NCBI GenBank assembly: GCA_023898385.1
Contig: CP060220.1
Coordinates: 2,728,001 to 2,792,000 of the forward strand
Reading direction: 5' to 3'
DNA: 64,000 bases
From: Pseudobdellovibrionaceae bacterium
Lineage (GTDB): Bacteria > Bdellovibrionota > Bdellovibrionia > Bdellovibrionales > UBA1609
The notes beneath the pieces are model-generated. The model had not been told where the DNA came from. It worked only from the letters and a program-made list of their open reading frames with translations, and ran no database searches. Below are positions 54,265 through 63,503 of the stretch, in pieces (position 1 is the first letter of the stretch; every line of letters begins with the position of its first letter). Made by a program: the position numbers and the translations under genes.

Positions 54265-55155
54265 TTAATTACCACTATTCATACACTCAAGGGAAGTTTC
54301 AAATTCTAATGTTGAGTGATTAATAGCAAATTTATTTCGCAGCGACTGTCGAATTTCCATTTTAATTTTTTCTAGCGCAGGCAAGTCTTGTTCCTCAACC
54401 ACAATATGCCCTTCTAGTAACACCTTTTTATCATCAAGCTGCCACACATGAATATGGTGTGCTTCTTTTACTAAATGAACACCTTCAATAGATTTTTTTA
54501 TCTCGTCTACGTCTAAGTGAGTGGGAGTGCTTTGCATGAGCACCAAAATGCACTGTCGAATCAATGTGAATGCTTGATAGAGTACATAAAGTGAGATCAA
54601 TACAGTTGCAACTAAGTCGATCACATAAATCTGAAAATTAATGATTAAGATTCCTGAAATGATAACTACAACTGAGGCTGCGGCGTCCGATACATTGTGA
54701 ATAAATGCAGCCTTAATATTCACACTATCCTTAGACCCGGAATAGGTGAGTAAGGCTGTGAAAATATCTATAACCAAAGCAATCGCGGCAACCCAAACAA
54801 CAGTCCAACCATCAATAGGATTTTGGTCAAAATATCTATTTACTGCCTCATAAAGTAAGTAAAGTCCTACAATTATTAAAGTAGTACTATTTATGAGTGC
54901 TCCAAGAATCTCTGCTCTTTTATATCCATAAGTCATCCGCTGATTGGGCGGGATTTTTGCAATCCTTGCGGCGACAGCGGCTATCGCTAGTGCGCCAGCA
55001 TCACTGAAATTGTGAAGAGCATCTGCAAGCAGGGAAAGACTCCCAGAAAGGAGCCCTCCCACAATTTGAAACACAGTTAAAATAATATTGATAACTACCG
55101 CTAAGTAGAGTTTTTTGGTTGAACCAAACTCATGATGACTGTGATCGTGCCCCAA
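54265..55155 (-). CDS. czcD: Zinc/cobalt/cadmium CDF transporter
   Basis: 296-residue proton-coupled efflux protein of the cytoplasmic membrane. His-rich N-terminus (GHDHSHHEFG), helix-2 site LLADALHNFSDAG and helix-5 site AAFIHNVSDAAAS with both HxxxD/DxxxD sets intact, six membrane segments, and the C-terminal ferredoxin-like domain (EAHHIHVWQLDDKKVLLEGHI). Follows czcA by 10 bases. Confidence 0.93.
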   Translation of the reverse strand: MGHDHSHHEFGSTKKLYLAVVINIILTVFQIVGGLLSGSLSLLADALHNFSDAGALAIAAVAARIAKIPPNQRMTYGYKRAEILGALINSTTLIIVGLYLLYEAVNRYFDQNPIDGWTVVWVAAIALVIDIFTALLTYSGSKDSVNIKAAFIHNVSDAAASVVVIISGILIINFQIYVIDLVATVLISLYVLYQAFTLIRQCILVLMQSTPTHLDVDEIKKSIEGVHLVKEAHHIHVWQLDDKKVLLEGHIVVEEQDLPALEKIKMEIRQSLRNKFAINHSTLEFETSLECMNSGN

Positions 55156-55165
55156 AATCTACTCC

Positions 55166-58100
55166 TTAGTGACTCATTCCAGAATCTACGACTTTCATTT
55201 TACTTTCGAGTAATCGGTAAACAATAGGAAGAACAATGAGTGTCAAGATTGTTGCCGAGATGATTCCCCCCACAACCACAGAAGCCAAGGGTCTTTGCAC
55301 TTCGGCGCCACTTCCAGTAGACAACATCATAGGGAGAAACCCAAATGCAGCTGCCGAAGCTGTCATTAGAACTGGTCTCAGCCTCATCTTGGTTCCTTGC
55401 CGAATCAACTCATCTCCCGTCAAGCCATCCAGTTTGAGTTTGTTAAAGTAACTGACCAAGACAACGCCATTGAGTACAGCAATTCCCGAAAGAGCAATAA
55501 AGCCAATGGCGGCGGAAATGCTAAAATTTAGACCATTGAGCATTAAACCGATAACCCCTCCAACGAGAGCCATAGGAATACATCCAAAAATAATAAACGT
55601 CTGAGTTAAGCTCTTAAAAGCCATAAAAATCATTACGAAAACGAGAAGTAAGGCTAAAGGGACAACAATCATCAGTCGATTTCTTGCCTTCTCTAAGTTC
55701 TTAAAACTTCCACCCCATTCAATATAAGTTCCTGGGGGGAGCTTAAGTTCTCTATCGACTGCTGCTTTTGCCTCTTCGACAAAACTTGCTGTGTCCCTGC
55801 CTCTTACATTGACGAGAACAGCTGCTCGTTTTTTTGAAGATTCTCTTCGGATATCGCTAAAAGTTTCTTCAATTTTGACCTCAGCTAAATCTTTAATGGG
55901 AATCGTAAAGTTTTCACCGACACCAACGGGGACCTCTTTAATTGATGCTAAGCTTGAACGGTCTTGCTCGTTTAGGCGCACAACGATTGGAAATCTCATC
56001 ACCCCCTCATACAAGCTACCTGCCTCTGTTCCTCCAATTGCTGTTTCCACCGTAGAAAGAACATTTTCCTTGGCCAATCCCAAGCGTTGAAGTTCAGAGT
56101 TAATAGGGTTTATTCTTAGCACAGGGGATTTTCCTTTAGTTTCCTCTTCAGCCTCACCAACACCCTGAATTCGACCCACAATTTGTGCGGCTTGAGTAGC
56201 GACCTCAGTTATTTGATCCATGTCCTCACCAAAAACTTTTAAGGCCACGTCTGCCCTTACTCCTTCTAAAAGCTCGTTAAATCGCAACTGGATTGGCTGA
56301 GAAAATATAAGAGTCTGTCCAGGAATAAGTGACTCTAGCTTTTCCTTAATATCGGCAATGAGTCTATTTTTTGTTCTCTTATGACCATCATGCAATAGCC
56401 ATTTGGCTTTTTCCTTCAATAAAATATAAGTATCAGAGAGATTTGGCCCCATAGGGTCCGTAGCCACCTCTGCTGTTCCTATTCGAGAAAGAACTCGATT
56501 CACTTCAGGAAACTCCAGAATCACTTTTTCTGAGAGTTTTTGCATTTCAACCGATTGATCAATGCTAATATTGGTTGGTCTTACAAACTGAACAGCAATG
56601 GACCCTTCATCTAGCTGAGGCAAAAAATCTGATCCTAAAAAAGAAAACAAAATGATTCCTGCTGCAATTGCTCCGACACCAACCCCAACGATTGCTAGTT
56701 TCATCTTTAAAGCAGCCTGAATAATTGGATTATAAATCTTCTCTACTTGAGTCATGATCCAAGGTTGCTTAGTAGAAACATTTCCTGACAAAAAGTTCGC
56801 TGCAAGTGCTGGTATCGTGGTGAAAGAAAAAATGAAAGCCGATCCTAGGGCAAAGCAAAATGCTGCTGCCATTGGGACAAACATTTTTGCCTCAACACCT
56901 GTTAGAGCAAAAATTGGAAGAAACACTACGATAATAATCATTTGCCCAAAACCAGCGGCAGAGCGAATTTCTATTGTTGCTTCAAGCACCGCTTTCTTGA
57001 TTTCTTCACGAGATAAGGGGCGTCCATGCTCTTTGGCTTTCTTCGAAACAAAGCGAACACAGTTATCCATAACGATCACTGCCCCATCAATAATAATTCC
57101 GAAATCTAGTGCCCCAAGGCTCATTAAGTTGCCCGACACATTGAAGTAACGCATAAGTATAAACGTGGTTAAAAGTGATAAGGGAATTGTGATCGCCGTA
57201 ATAATAGCAACTCGAAAATTTCCGATAATAATTAAAAGTATCAGTGCAACTAAGAACGCCCCGAAAAGTAGGTTTTTTTCTACGGTCCCTAAAGTGCTGT
57301 TGACTAACTCTGATCGGTTGTAGATTGTTTCGAGCTTCACCCAGTCAGGAATACTTTTTTTGATTTCCTTGATCTTATCTTCGATATCAAGAGCTACGGT
57401 TCGACTATTTTCTCCTAAAAGCATTAGAGCCGTACCTATTATACTCTCTTGTCCATTAACAAGTGCAGCGCCTGTTCTCAACTCTCGATCGAGAGACACC
57501 GTTGCAATATCACCGACAGTTACGGTCTTAAAATTCGGCAATTTTTTGATAACGATGCCTTCAATGTCTTTAGGGGACCGGACTAACCCTGTAGCTTGAA
57601 TCAGTAGCTGTTCGGCGGTTTGTTGGATGTAACCACCACCAGTGTTGCGATTATTTCTTTCAATAGCTTCTACGACTTCATGAAGATGGATACCGTATTT
57701 TGACAAATCTTTTAGACGAGGTTTAACGAAATACTGCTTTTCATAACCACCAATGGCGTTGACTTCGGCAACTCCTTTTACAGTAAGTAGCCTCGGCTTT
57801 ATTAGCCACTCGTTGATGGCTCTTAGTTCCATAAGCTGTTCGAGTCGCTCTTGCCCTTGGGCCTCCTTTTTTGCCTCTAAAGCGTAAAAGTAAATTTCTC
57901 CTAAACCAGTGGTGATTGGTCCTAGTTTGGGTTGTACCCCTCCGGGCAAGTCATCTTTAATAGACTGAAGTTTTTCAGATACGAGCTGTCGGGCTCTATA
58001 TATATCAGTTCCTTCTTCAAAGATGATTGTGACTTGAGAGAGTCCAAAGCGGGTGATCGAACGAATTTCATCTACATCAGGAATTCCTCCCATTTCACTC

Positions 58101-58309
58101 TCAACAGGATAGGTAATGAATTTTTCAATTTCTTCAGGAATCAAGCCCTCTACAGCCGTATTCACCTGAACTTGCACATTTGTAATGTCTGGGACGGCAT
58201 CAATGGGTAGAGTCTGAAACGACATCCATCCCGCAAAGATTGCCACTAGAGTGAGTGTGAAGGTGAGACCTTTATTATAAATAGCAGTTTTAATTAGTTT
58301 ATTTAACAT
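55166..58309 (-). CDS. czcA: Heavy-metal RND efflux pump
   Basis: 1047-residue inner-membrane transporter of the HME-RND family. TM4 proton-relay motif is DFGIIIDGAVIVMDN, where the usual last Glu is Asp. This D-D-acidic pattern fits CzcA-type divalent export (Co/Zn/Cd) rather than CusA copper export. Porter and docking domains are complete (FLPQLDEGSIAVQFVRP, ALVGGVIGLMLNGLNFSIS, ATILTLIVLPIVYRLLE). Works with CzcC in the outer membrane and normally a periplasmic adaptor; the adaptor here appears reduced. Confidence 0.92.
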   Translation of the reverse strand: MLNKLIKTAIYNKGLTFTLTLVAIFAGWMSFQTLPIDAVPDITNVQVQVNTAVEGLIPEEIEKFITYPVESEMGGIPDVDEIRSITRFGLSQVTIIFEEGTDIYRARQLVSEKLQSIKDDLPGGVQPKLGPITTGLGEIYFYALEAKKEAQGQERLEQLMELRAINEWLIKPRLLTVKGVAEVNAIGGYEKQYFVKPRLKDLSKYGIHLHEVVEAIERNNRNTGGGYIQQTAEQLLIQATGLVRSPKDIEGIVIKKLPNFKTVTVGDIATVSLDRELRTGAALVNGQESIIGTALMLLGENSRTVALDIEDKIKEIKKSIPDWVKLETIYNRSELVNSTLGTVEKNLLFGAFLVALILLIIIGNFRVAIITAITIPLSLLTTFILMRYFNVSGNLMSLGALDFGIIIDGAVIVMDNCVRFVSKKAKEHGRPLSREEIKKAVLEATIEIRSAAGFGQMIIIVVFLPIFALTGVEAKMFVPMAAAFCFALGSAFIFSFTTIPALAANFLSGNVSTKQPWIMTQVEKIYNPIIQAALKMKLAIVGVGVGAIAAGIILFSFLGSDFLPQLDEGSIAVQFVRPTNISIDQSVEMQKLSEKVILEFPEVNRVLSRIGTAEVATDPMGPNLSDTYILLKEKAKWLLHDGHKRTKNRLIADIKEKLESLIPGQTLIFSQPIQLRFNELLEGVRADVALKVFGEDMDQITEVATQAAQIVGRIQGVGEAEEETKGKSPVLRINPINSELQRLGLAKENVLSTVETAIGGTEAGSLYEGVMRFPIVVRLNEQDRSSLASIKEVPVGVGENFTIPIKDLAEVKIEETFSDIRRESSKKRAAVLVNVRGRDTASFVEEAKAAVDRELKLPPGTYIEWGGSFKNLEKARNRLMIVVPLALLLVFVMIFMAFKSLTQTFIIFGCIPMALVGGVIGLMLNGLNFSISAAIGFIALSGIAVLNGVVLVSYFNKLKLDGLTGDELIRQGTKMRLRPVLMTASAAAFGFLPMMLSTGSGAEVQRPLASVVVGGIISATILTLIVLPIVYRLLESKMKVVDSGMSH

Positions 58310-58320
58310 AGTTCAACTCC

Positions 58321-58989
58321 TTAGTGGGCATGGCCTTTGCCGCCTTGACCAGATGCCTGAAGATGAGCCACTCTCAAAAGAGGAACTCCTGAGTTAACAA
58401 TTTGCACACCTTTACTCAGTTCAGTTGATTCAATAATAAAATAGTTTTCTTTAGGTTGAGCCTTTTCCAGTTTGATAAGAACAAACCAATCATCCTTTTT
58501 AATGAACACACCTAAGTGGTTTTGATATCGAACCAGAGATTCATTTGAAATTTTGAACTTGCCACCACCAGCTAGATCAAGCGGTGAGGTCTCAATGCCA
58601 AGCAATTTTTCTGATTCACTCGACAGCTTAAATTTTTCCCCTTCATTAAAGACGGCGGTAATAGCTTTTCCCTCGCCAAAGGCCTCTTCGCCATGTCCGT
58701 GTCCATGTGCATGAGAGTTCTCTGATTCATGTTCATCGTGATCATTATGTCCCTCATGGCTGTCATGACCTTTCTCATGCCCGTGCTCTCCATCTTCCTC
58801 TTCTTCATGCTCGTGTTCGTCATGTTTTTCATTTTTGCCATTTTTTTTCTTCTCATGGTCGTGATCTTTGTCATGGCCTGATTCGTGTCTCTCTGATTTA
58901 TGGTCATGATCGTGTCCATCTTCAGCTATGGAGTAGCAAGAAAATGTACTCATTGTTAGAATTGCAACTATTGTAATAAAATTTTTCAC
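58321..58989 (-). CDS. His-rich reduced adaptor-like protein
   Basis: 222 residues: signal peptide (cleavage near SIAEDG), a very His/Asp/Glu-rich metal-binding stretch at about residues 25-105, then about 110 residues resembling parts of CzcB/CusB-type adaptors (GKAITAVFNEGEKFKLSSESEKLLGIET and the C-terminal GVQIVNSGVPLLRVAHL), ending GKGHAH. The lipoyl and long alpha-hairpin parts of a normal adaptor (about 380-500 residues) are missing. It occupies the czcB position between czcC and czcA, with 3- and 11-base gaps. Confidence 0.7.
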   Translation of the reverse strand: MKNFITIVAILTMSTFSCYSIAEDGHDHDHKSERHESGHDKDHDHEKKKNGKNEKHDEHEHEEEEDGEHGHEKGHDSHEGHNDHDEHESENSHAHGHGHGEEAFGEGKAITAVFNEGEKFKLSSESEKLLGIETSPLDLAGGGKFKISNESLVRYQNHLGVFIKKDDWFVLIKLEKAQPKENYFIIESTELSKGVQIVNSGVPLLRVAHLQASGQGGKGHAH

Positions 58990-58992
58990 AGG

Positions 58993-60222
58993 TTAAATCT
59001 CCTCTTTTAGTAATGTGCCCTTGAGAGCGTATAGTCTCCAAAGCGCATCAATGGCCTTGAGTTCGTGCTCGTGCAAGCCTTCATAAAACTCAAACACCTC
59101 TCGGTGCATCTCAATAACAAGAGCTGAGTTCACAACTCCTCTATTTAAAAGAGTATGGAGATTTTTATGACGTTTTTGAATATTTGCTCGTTTAACTGAC
59201 TTTTGGACTATCTTTGAAGACGAAAGATATGAATTTAAAAGAAAGTTTTTGTATTGTTCCTGTCGATTTGAGATTAATTTTCTTTGTAACTCAGCTTTTT
59301 GAAGCTCACTGGACGCCTTTGCCCTACCTCCACCATTGAGATTAAGAATAGGAAGAGGCATGCTTAGTGCTACGCCAAATGTAGTCTCGTTTACGTCTCC
59401 CGTGGTTTGCTCAATCTTCGGTCCAATTGAAAGGTCAGGCCAGGATTCAGATTTTGCTAATCCATATTTTGCTGACGCCAAATCAACCTCATTTTTGAGA
59501 TTCAAATGAGTTGAGTTTTTAATTTCATCAACACTGATATTGGGCCAGTCGGATCGTAGGTTCGGCAGCAGTTTTTCGTTTAATGCAAATCCATTTCCAA
59601 GTATTGACTGAAACTCACTCAAAATTTGGTTTTTTTCTTGAGATAATGCCTCTTTCTTTAACTCTGTTTCCTGCTCTGCGATTTCAAATACAGAGACCGA
59701 AACGGATTGCTCTGGGTTAAGCCTGCCTAACTTCTTATATTGCCGTTGTATGCCTCTAAAGGTTTCGAGATTTTCAGTGGCAAGTTCAAGTTCAGTATTA
59801 ATTTGCCTAAGTCTGTAAATTTTAACAGCGAATTCTCTAGAAGCTTCTTCCAATTCCGCTAAATGTCTCGTTTCAGAAATTCCTTTTTCAGCCATAGCGA
59901 CCTGTTCTCTTGAGCCACGTTTTCCTCCCAACTCAAAAGTGTGCTTCAACGTAACTTCGCTGGTCAGCCCACCTGCTTTATTGTCAATAGATTCCAATTC
60001 CAGTTCGGGGTTCAACATTTGAGCTGCTTCAGATATGGCGTTGTCATGAACTTTAACGTCAATTTCTTGGAGTCTTACTTCAGGTTTATTTTTTACTAAG
60101 CACCAAAATAGTTTGTTTTTATCCCCTGGCTTTTGACAGGAGGAGCTAATTGCTCCCTCCTGTGCAAAAGAAAGGTGTGACAAAAGCAGGGTAATTATCC
60201 CTATGAATAGCTTAAGTCTCAT
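58993..60222 (-). CDS. czcC: Outer-membrane efflux channel, CzcC type
   Basis: 409-residue TolC-like protein with signal peptide (IGIITLLLSHLSFA) and paired OEP repeats of long helices (EAAQMLNPELELESIDNK and SKSESWPDLSIGPKIEQ-type WPxLSIGP motif, then GVALSMPLPILNLNGGG). Provides the outer-membrane duct for the RND pump. Last gene before the adaptor-like gene in transcription order czcC, adaptor, czcA, czcD. Confidence 0.88.
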   Translation of the reverse strand: MRLKLFIGIITLLLSHLSFAQEGAISSSCQKPGDKNKLFWCLVKNKPEVRLQEIDVKVHDNAISEAAQMLNPELELESIDNKAGGLTSEVTLKHTFELGGKRGSREQVAMAEKGISETRHLAELEEASREFAVKIYRLRQINTELELATENLETFRGIQRQYKKLGRLNPEQSVSVSVFEIAEQETELKKEALSQEKNQILSEFQSILGNGFALNEKLLPNLRSDWPNISVDEIKNSTHLNLKNEVDLASAKYGLAKSESWPDLSIGPKIEQTTGDVNETTFGVALSMPLPILNLNGGGRAKASSELQKAELQRKLISNRQEQYKNFLLNSYLSSSKIVQKSVKRANIQKRHKNLHTLLNRGVVNSALVIEMHREVFEFYEGLHEHELKAIDALWRLYALKGTLLKEEI

Positions 60223-60232
60223 GTTTTTCTCC

Positions 60233-60400
60233 TTATGGACGCTCTTTCACATGATTCGAGTGATCGTGAGAAGATTTGGTTGTTGAGCTTTCACATTGCT
60301 TGTCGCTAATTCTAACGCAATTTGGATCACGCTTTGTTTGCGAAGTTGAACATGCGCTCAAGGTGAGTGCTAAAATACAGAACGATAAAATAGACTTCAT
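60233..60400 (-). CDS. Small lipoprotein, 55 residues
   Basis: Frame from ATG 60400, preceded by GGGAGGAC at 6-8 bases. Product has a lipobox (LALTLSAC, Cys 17), a polar Cys-containing middle (RDPNCVRISDKQCESS) and a His-containing tail (SSHDHSNHVKERP). It ends 10 bases before czcC, so it is the first small gene of the czc operon; likely a periplasmic metal-binding accessory. Confidence 0.65.
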   Translation of the reverse strand: MKSILSFCILALTLSACSTSQTKRDPNCVRISDKQCESSTTKSSHDHSNHVKERP

Positions 60401-60454
60401 AAAGTCCTCCCTCAGTTTTAAATATTTAATTGTGTAAATTATTTTTATGCGGAT

Positions 60455-60817
60455 TTACGCAATAAATTTAGGAGGTCTTTTGATTCCAAAAATAGGGCTA
60501 TTAGGGACACTTTGATGGTATTCACTAAACTGTTCATTGGAAGCCGGTGGAATAGTTAGCATTCGGTCACCAACTAAAAACCCACAATGTCCGAGATGAC
60601 ATGTGTGTTCGGGGCAACTTTCTGGACAATCATTGTGATGATGGGATTCTTGATTTTGTTGAATATCTAAAGCTTGTCTTCCTTCTGCGCTCGCTGTTTG
60701 GCTCTGGGTTGCCGTTACTTGGATTTCATTATGAGTTTCTATATCATTAGGCTTACTATCGACCCAAGGGTCCACTAGAATTGAAAACGTGAAATAAACC
60801 AATAAAAAGATTCTCAT
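60455..60817 (-). CDS. Putative metal-binding secreted protein
   Basis: About 120 residues from ATG 60817 (AGG upstream); an in-frame TTG at 60853 has no ribosome site. An N-terminal hydrophobic segment (IFLLVYFTFSILV) is followed by a His/Cys cluster (ESHHHNDCPESCPEHTCHLGHCGF), strongly suggestive of Cu or Zn binding. No named family. It lies between copA and the czc operon on the same strand. Confidence 0.6.
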   Translation of the reverse strand: MRIFLLVYFTFSILVDPWVDSKPNDIETHNEIQVTATQSQTASAEGRQALDIQQNQESHHHNDCPESCPEHTCHLGHCGFLVGDRMLTIPPASNEQFSEYHQSVPNSPIFGIKRPPKFIA

Positions 60818-60931
60818 TGGCAAGTAACCTATCAAAAATTGAGCCAATTTCAATATTAATATAAAGCAATCTTGTTATACAAATTCCACCGACTCAGTAT
60901 TTGCGCAAAGAGTCAGTTGGTATTAATAATT

Positions 60932-63133
60932 CTAAAATGCCCTTCTTTTTAGTCTCAACGAATTGGCAATCACCGAAATTGAGCTAAAACTCATGGCAGC
61001 AGCAGCGATCATAGGGCTTAAAAGTATACCAAAAAATGGATACAAAATGCCAGCAGCTATGGGTACACCTGCTGCATTATAGAAAAAAGCAAAAAACAGG
61101 TTTTGTTTGATGTTGTTCATCGTTGCATTGCTTAGTTTTCTGGCCCTAACAATTCCCCTGAGGTCGCCCTTTACTAAAGTGACACCGGCACTTTCCATCG
61201 CAACATCAGTTCCTGTGCCCATCGCAATTCCAACATGTGCCTTTGCTAAAGCAGGAGCATCGTTAATCCCATCTCCAGCCATTGCAACGGTTTCTCCAAG
61301 AGATTGAAGTTTCGTGATCTCTTCAACTTTTTGTTCTGGAAGGACTTCAGCAATTACTTTGTCAATATTGAGTTTCTTAGCCACAGCTTCCCCCGTGGTT
61401 CGGCTATCTCCAGTCAACATTACAACTTTAATTCCTTGGGCATGAAGATCCTTAATTGCTTCAGGCGTACTTTCCTTAATTGGATCGGCCACGCCAATGA
61501 GTCCTGCAGGATTATTGTCAATTGCCAAAAACATTACTGTTTGGCCGTCAGCTCTAAATTCTTCGGCTTTTTGATAAGCATCAGCGAAATTAACTTTAAA
61601 ATCATCCATCATTGCCTTGTTACCGAGAGCTACTGATCTTCCTTCGATATTTCCTTGAACACCCTTTCCTGTAACTGAGTTAAAGTCGGCACTATCTACA
61701 AGCTTGACACCTTTTTCCTCAGCTCCTTTAACAATTGCCGCTGCAAGTGGATGTTCACTTCCTTTCTCTAACGTCGCAGCGAATTTGAGCAGTTCATCTT
61801 CTGAGTATTCGCGAACTGGCGTGACCATAACAAGCCGTGGCTTTCCCTCCGTGAGTGTTCCTGTTTTATCTACAACTATAGTTGTGACCTTTCTCATTAC
61901 TTCTATAGATTCAGCATTTTTGAAAAGCACTCCCATTGTTGCCGCTCTTCCTGTCGCAACCATAATTGACATTGGCGTAGCTAACCCTAGAGCACAAGGA
62001 CAAGCGATAATAAGTACAGCAACTGCGTTTATCATTGCATAGGCCATCGCCGGATCAGGTCCAAATACTGCCCAAACTACAAAAGTAATAATGGCAACCA
62101 GAACTACTATTGGTACGAAGTATCCTGAAACAATATCGGCCAACTTTTGAATGGGAGCTTTACTCCTCTGAGCTTCGGCGACCATATGCACGATTCTAGA
62201 GAGGAGAGTGTCTGCACCTACCTTTTCAGCTTTCATTACCAGAGAGCCAGTACCATTTATAGTCGCACCAACAACTTTATCATTTTTGTGTTTTTCAACT
62301 GGGATAGGCTCACCAGTAATCATTGATTCATCAATAGAACTTGATCCCTCCAAAACTACTCCGTCTACAGGAATTTTTTCTCCTGGCCTAACTCTAATTT
62401 TGTCACCGATTTGAACATCTTCTAGAGGAATGTCCTCCTCTTTTCCGTCATCGCTTATTCGTCTCGCTGTTTTAGCTGCAAGACCCAATAGCTTCTTAAT
62501 AGCAGAGCTTGTCTGATCTCTTGCTTTCAACTCTAAGACTTGACCCAAAAGAATAAGAGTCACTATAACTCCAGCAGCTTCAAAATAGACTGCTACATGA
62601 CCATCTGCCGTCCGGAAAGATTCAGGAAATATATTGGGGAATAAAGTTGCTATCAAACTATAAATATAAGAAACGCTTACTCCAAGACCTATGAGAGTAA
62701 ACATATTTAAACTTTTTCTTTTTATTGAATCGATAGCTCTTATGTAAAACGGCCATGCTGACCATAGACACACGGGTGTTGCCAGTGCCAGTTCCAACCA
62801 CACTCGAATACTGGGAGGAATCAATTTTGATATAGGCTGCCCCGGAATCATATCTCCCATTGCTAACAGAAAGATTGGCAAAGTGAGGGAAGTAGCAAAC
62901 CAGAACCTCCTAGACATGTCCTTTAACTCTTCATTTTCTGAATCATCAGCAATGAGTGGTTCAAGTGCCATTCCACACTTTGGACAACTTCCGGGCCCTA
63001 TTTGCCTGATTTCCGGATGCATTGGGCAAGTGTAAACGGCGTTTGGATTTCCATTTTTGACTAATTTTTTTGACGATTCTTTGTGCTCATGATGATGGCA
63101 ACAAGAATGACTATCATGGGACATTTCTGACAT
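60932..63133 (-). CDS. copA: Copper-exporting P1B-type ATPase
   Basis: 733 residues. A His/Cys-rich N-terminus (HSCCHHHEHKE) and one heavy-metal-binding domain (YTCPMHPEIRQIGPGSCPKCGMAL) replace the usual HMA repeats. ATPase core: ITGEPIPVEK (TGE), IIACPCALGLATP (CPC), DKTGTLTEG, SEHPLAAA and GDGINDAPALA. C-terminal membrane motifs NAAGVPIAAG and MSFSSISVIANS are those of Cu(I)/Ag(I) pumps. Start ATG 63133. Confidence 0.94.
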   Translation of the reverse strand: MSEMSHDSHSCCHHHEHKESSKKLVKNGNPNAVYTCPMHPEIRQIGPGSCPKCGMALEPLIADDSENEELKDMSRRFWFATSLTLPIFLLAMGDMIPGQPISKLIPPSIRVWLELALATPVCLWSAWPFYIRAIDSIKRKSLNMFTLIGLGVSVSYIYSLIATLFPNIFPESFRTADGHVAVYFEAAGVIVTLILLGQVLELKARDQTSSAIKKLLGLAAKTARRISDDGKEEDIPLEDVQIGDKIRVRPGEKIPVDGVVLEGSSSIDESMITGEPIPVEKHKNDKVVGATINGTGSLVMKAEKVGADTLLSRIVHMVAEAQRSKAPIQKLADIVSGYFVPIVVLVAIITFVVWAVFGPDPAMAYAMINAVAVLIIACPCALGLATPMSIMVATGRAATMGVLFKNAESIEVMRKVTTIVVDKTGTLTEGKPRLVMVTPVREYSEDELLKFAATLEKGSEHPLAAAIVKGAEEKGVKLVDSADFNSVTGKGVQGNIEGRSVALGNKAMMDDFKVNFADAYQKAEEFRADGQTVMFLAIDNNPAGLIGVADPIKESTPEAIKDLHAQGIKVVMLTGDSRTTGEAVAKKLNIDKVIAEVLPEQKVEEITKLQSLGETVAMAGDGINDAPALAKAHVGIAMGTGTDVAMESAGVTLVKGDLRGIVRARKLSNATMNNIKQNLFFAFFYNAAGVPIAAGILYPFFGILLSPMIAAAAMSFSSISVIANSLRLKRRAF

Positions 63134-63179
63134 ATATTACCTCATAACAATTCAATACAATTTAACTACATTTGTTTTA

Positions 63180-63503
63180 TTAATTTACAACAATCACACC
63201 ACCCAGCATCTGTTTCATTGCGCATCCAAACTTAATTTCGCCCTTCTTTGAAGGCGTGAATGTCACTGGAACAGCTTTGTTCAGGGGCAGGTCTTTTTCG
63301 ATTTTCTCAGAAGGTACAGTTACCTTTTTTGCACAGGTTACCTTCACTTTTCTGGTAATATTCAGTGTCACCTCTTCTCCAGCTTTTACCTCAATCCTAG
63401 ATGGCTCAAATCCTTTTTGCGTCACCTCAACATTGTGAGTTTGGCCCCCATGAGCGATTGATGATAGTCCGATCATTGATAAAAATAATGCTAATATTTT
63501 CAT
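63180..63503 (-). CDS. Cupredoxin-like periplasmic protein
   Basis: 107 residues with signal peptide (LALFLSMIGLSSIAHG) and a cupredoxin_1 core (VTQKGFEPSRIEVKAGEEVTL, then VTFTPSKKGEIKFGCAMKQMLGGVIVV). The terminal C-A-M-K-Q-M segment and VTCAKKV could bind copper. Its ATG overlaps the stop of the haem-binding gene (ATGA), and copA follows after about 45 bases. Confidence 0.85.
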   Translation of the reverse strand: MKILALFLSMIGLSSIAHGGQTHNVEVTQKGFEPSRIEVKAGEEVTLNITRKVKVTCAKKVTVPSEKIEKDLPLNKAVPVTFTPSKKGEIKFGCAMKQMLGGVIVVN

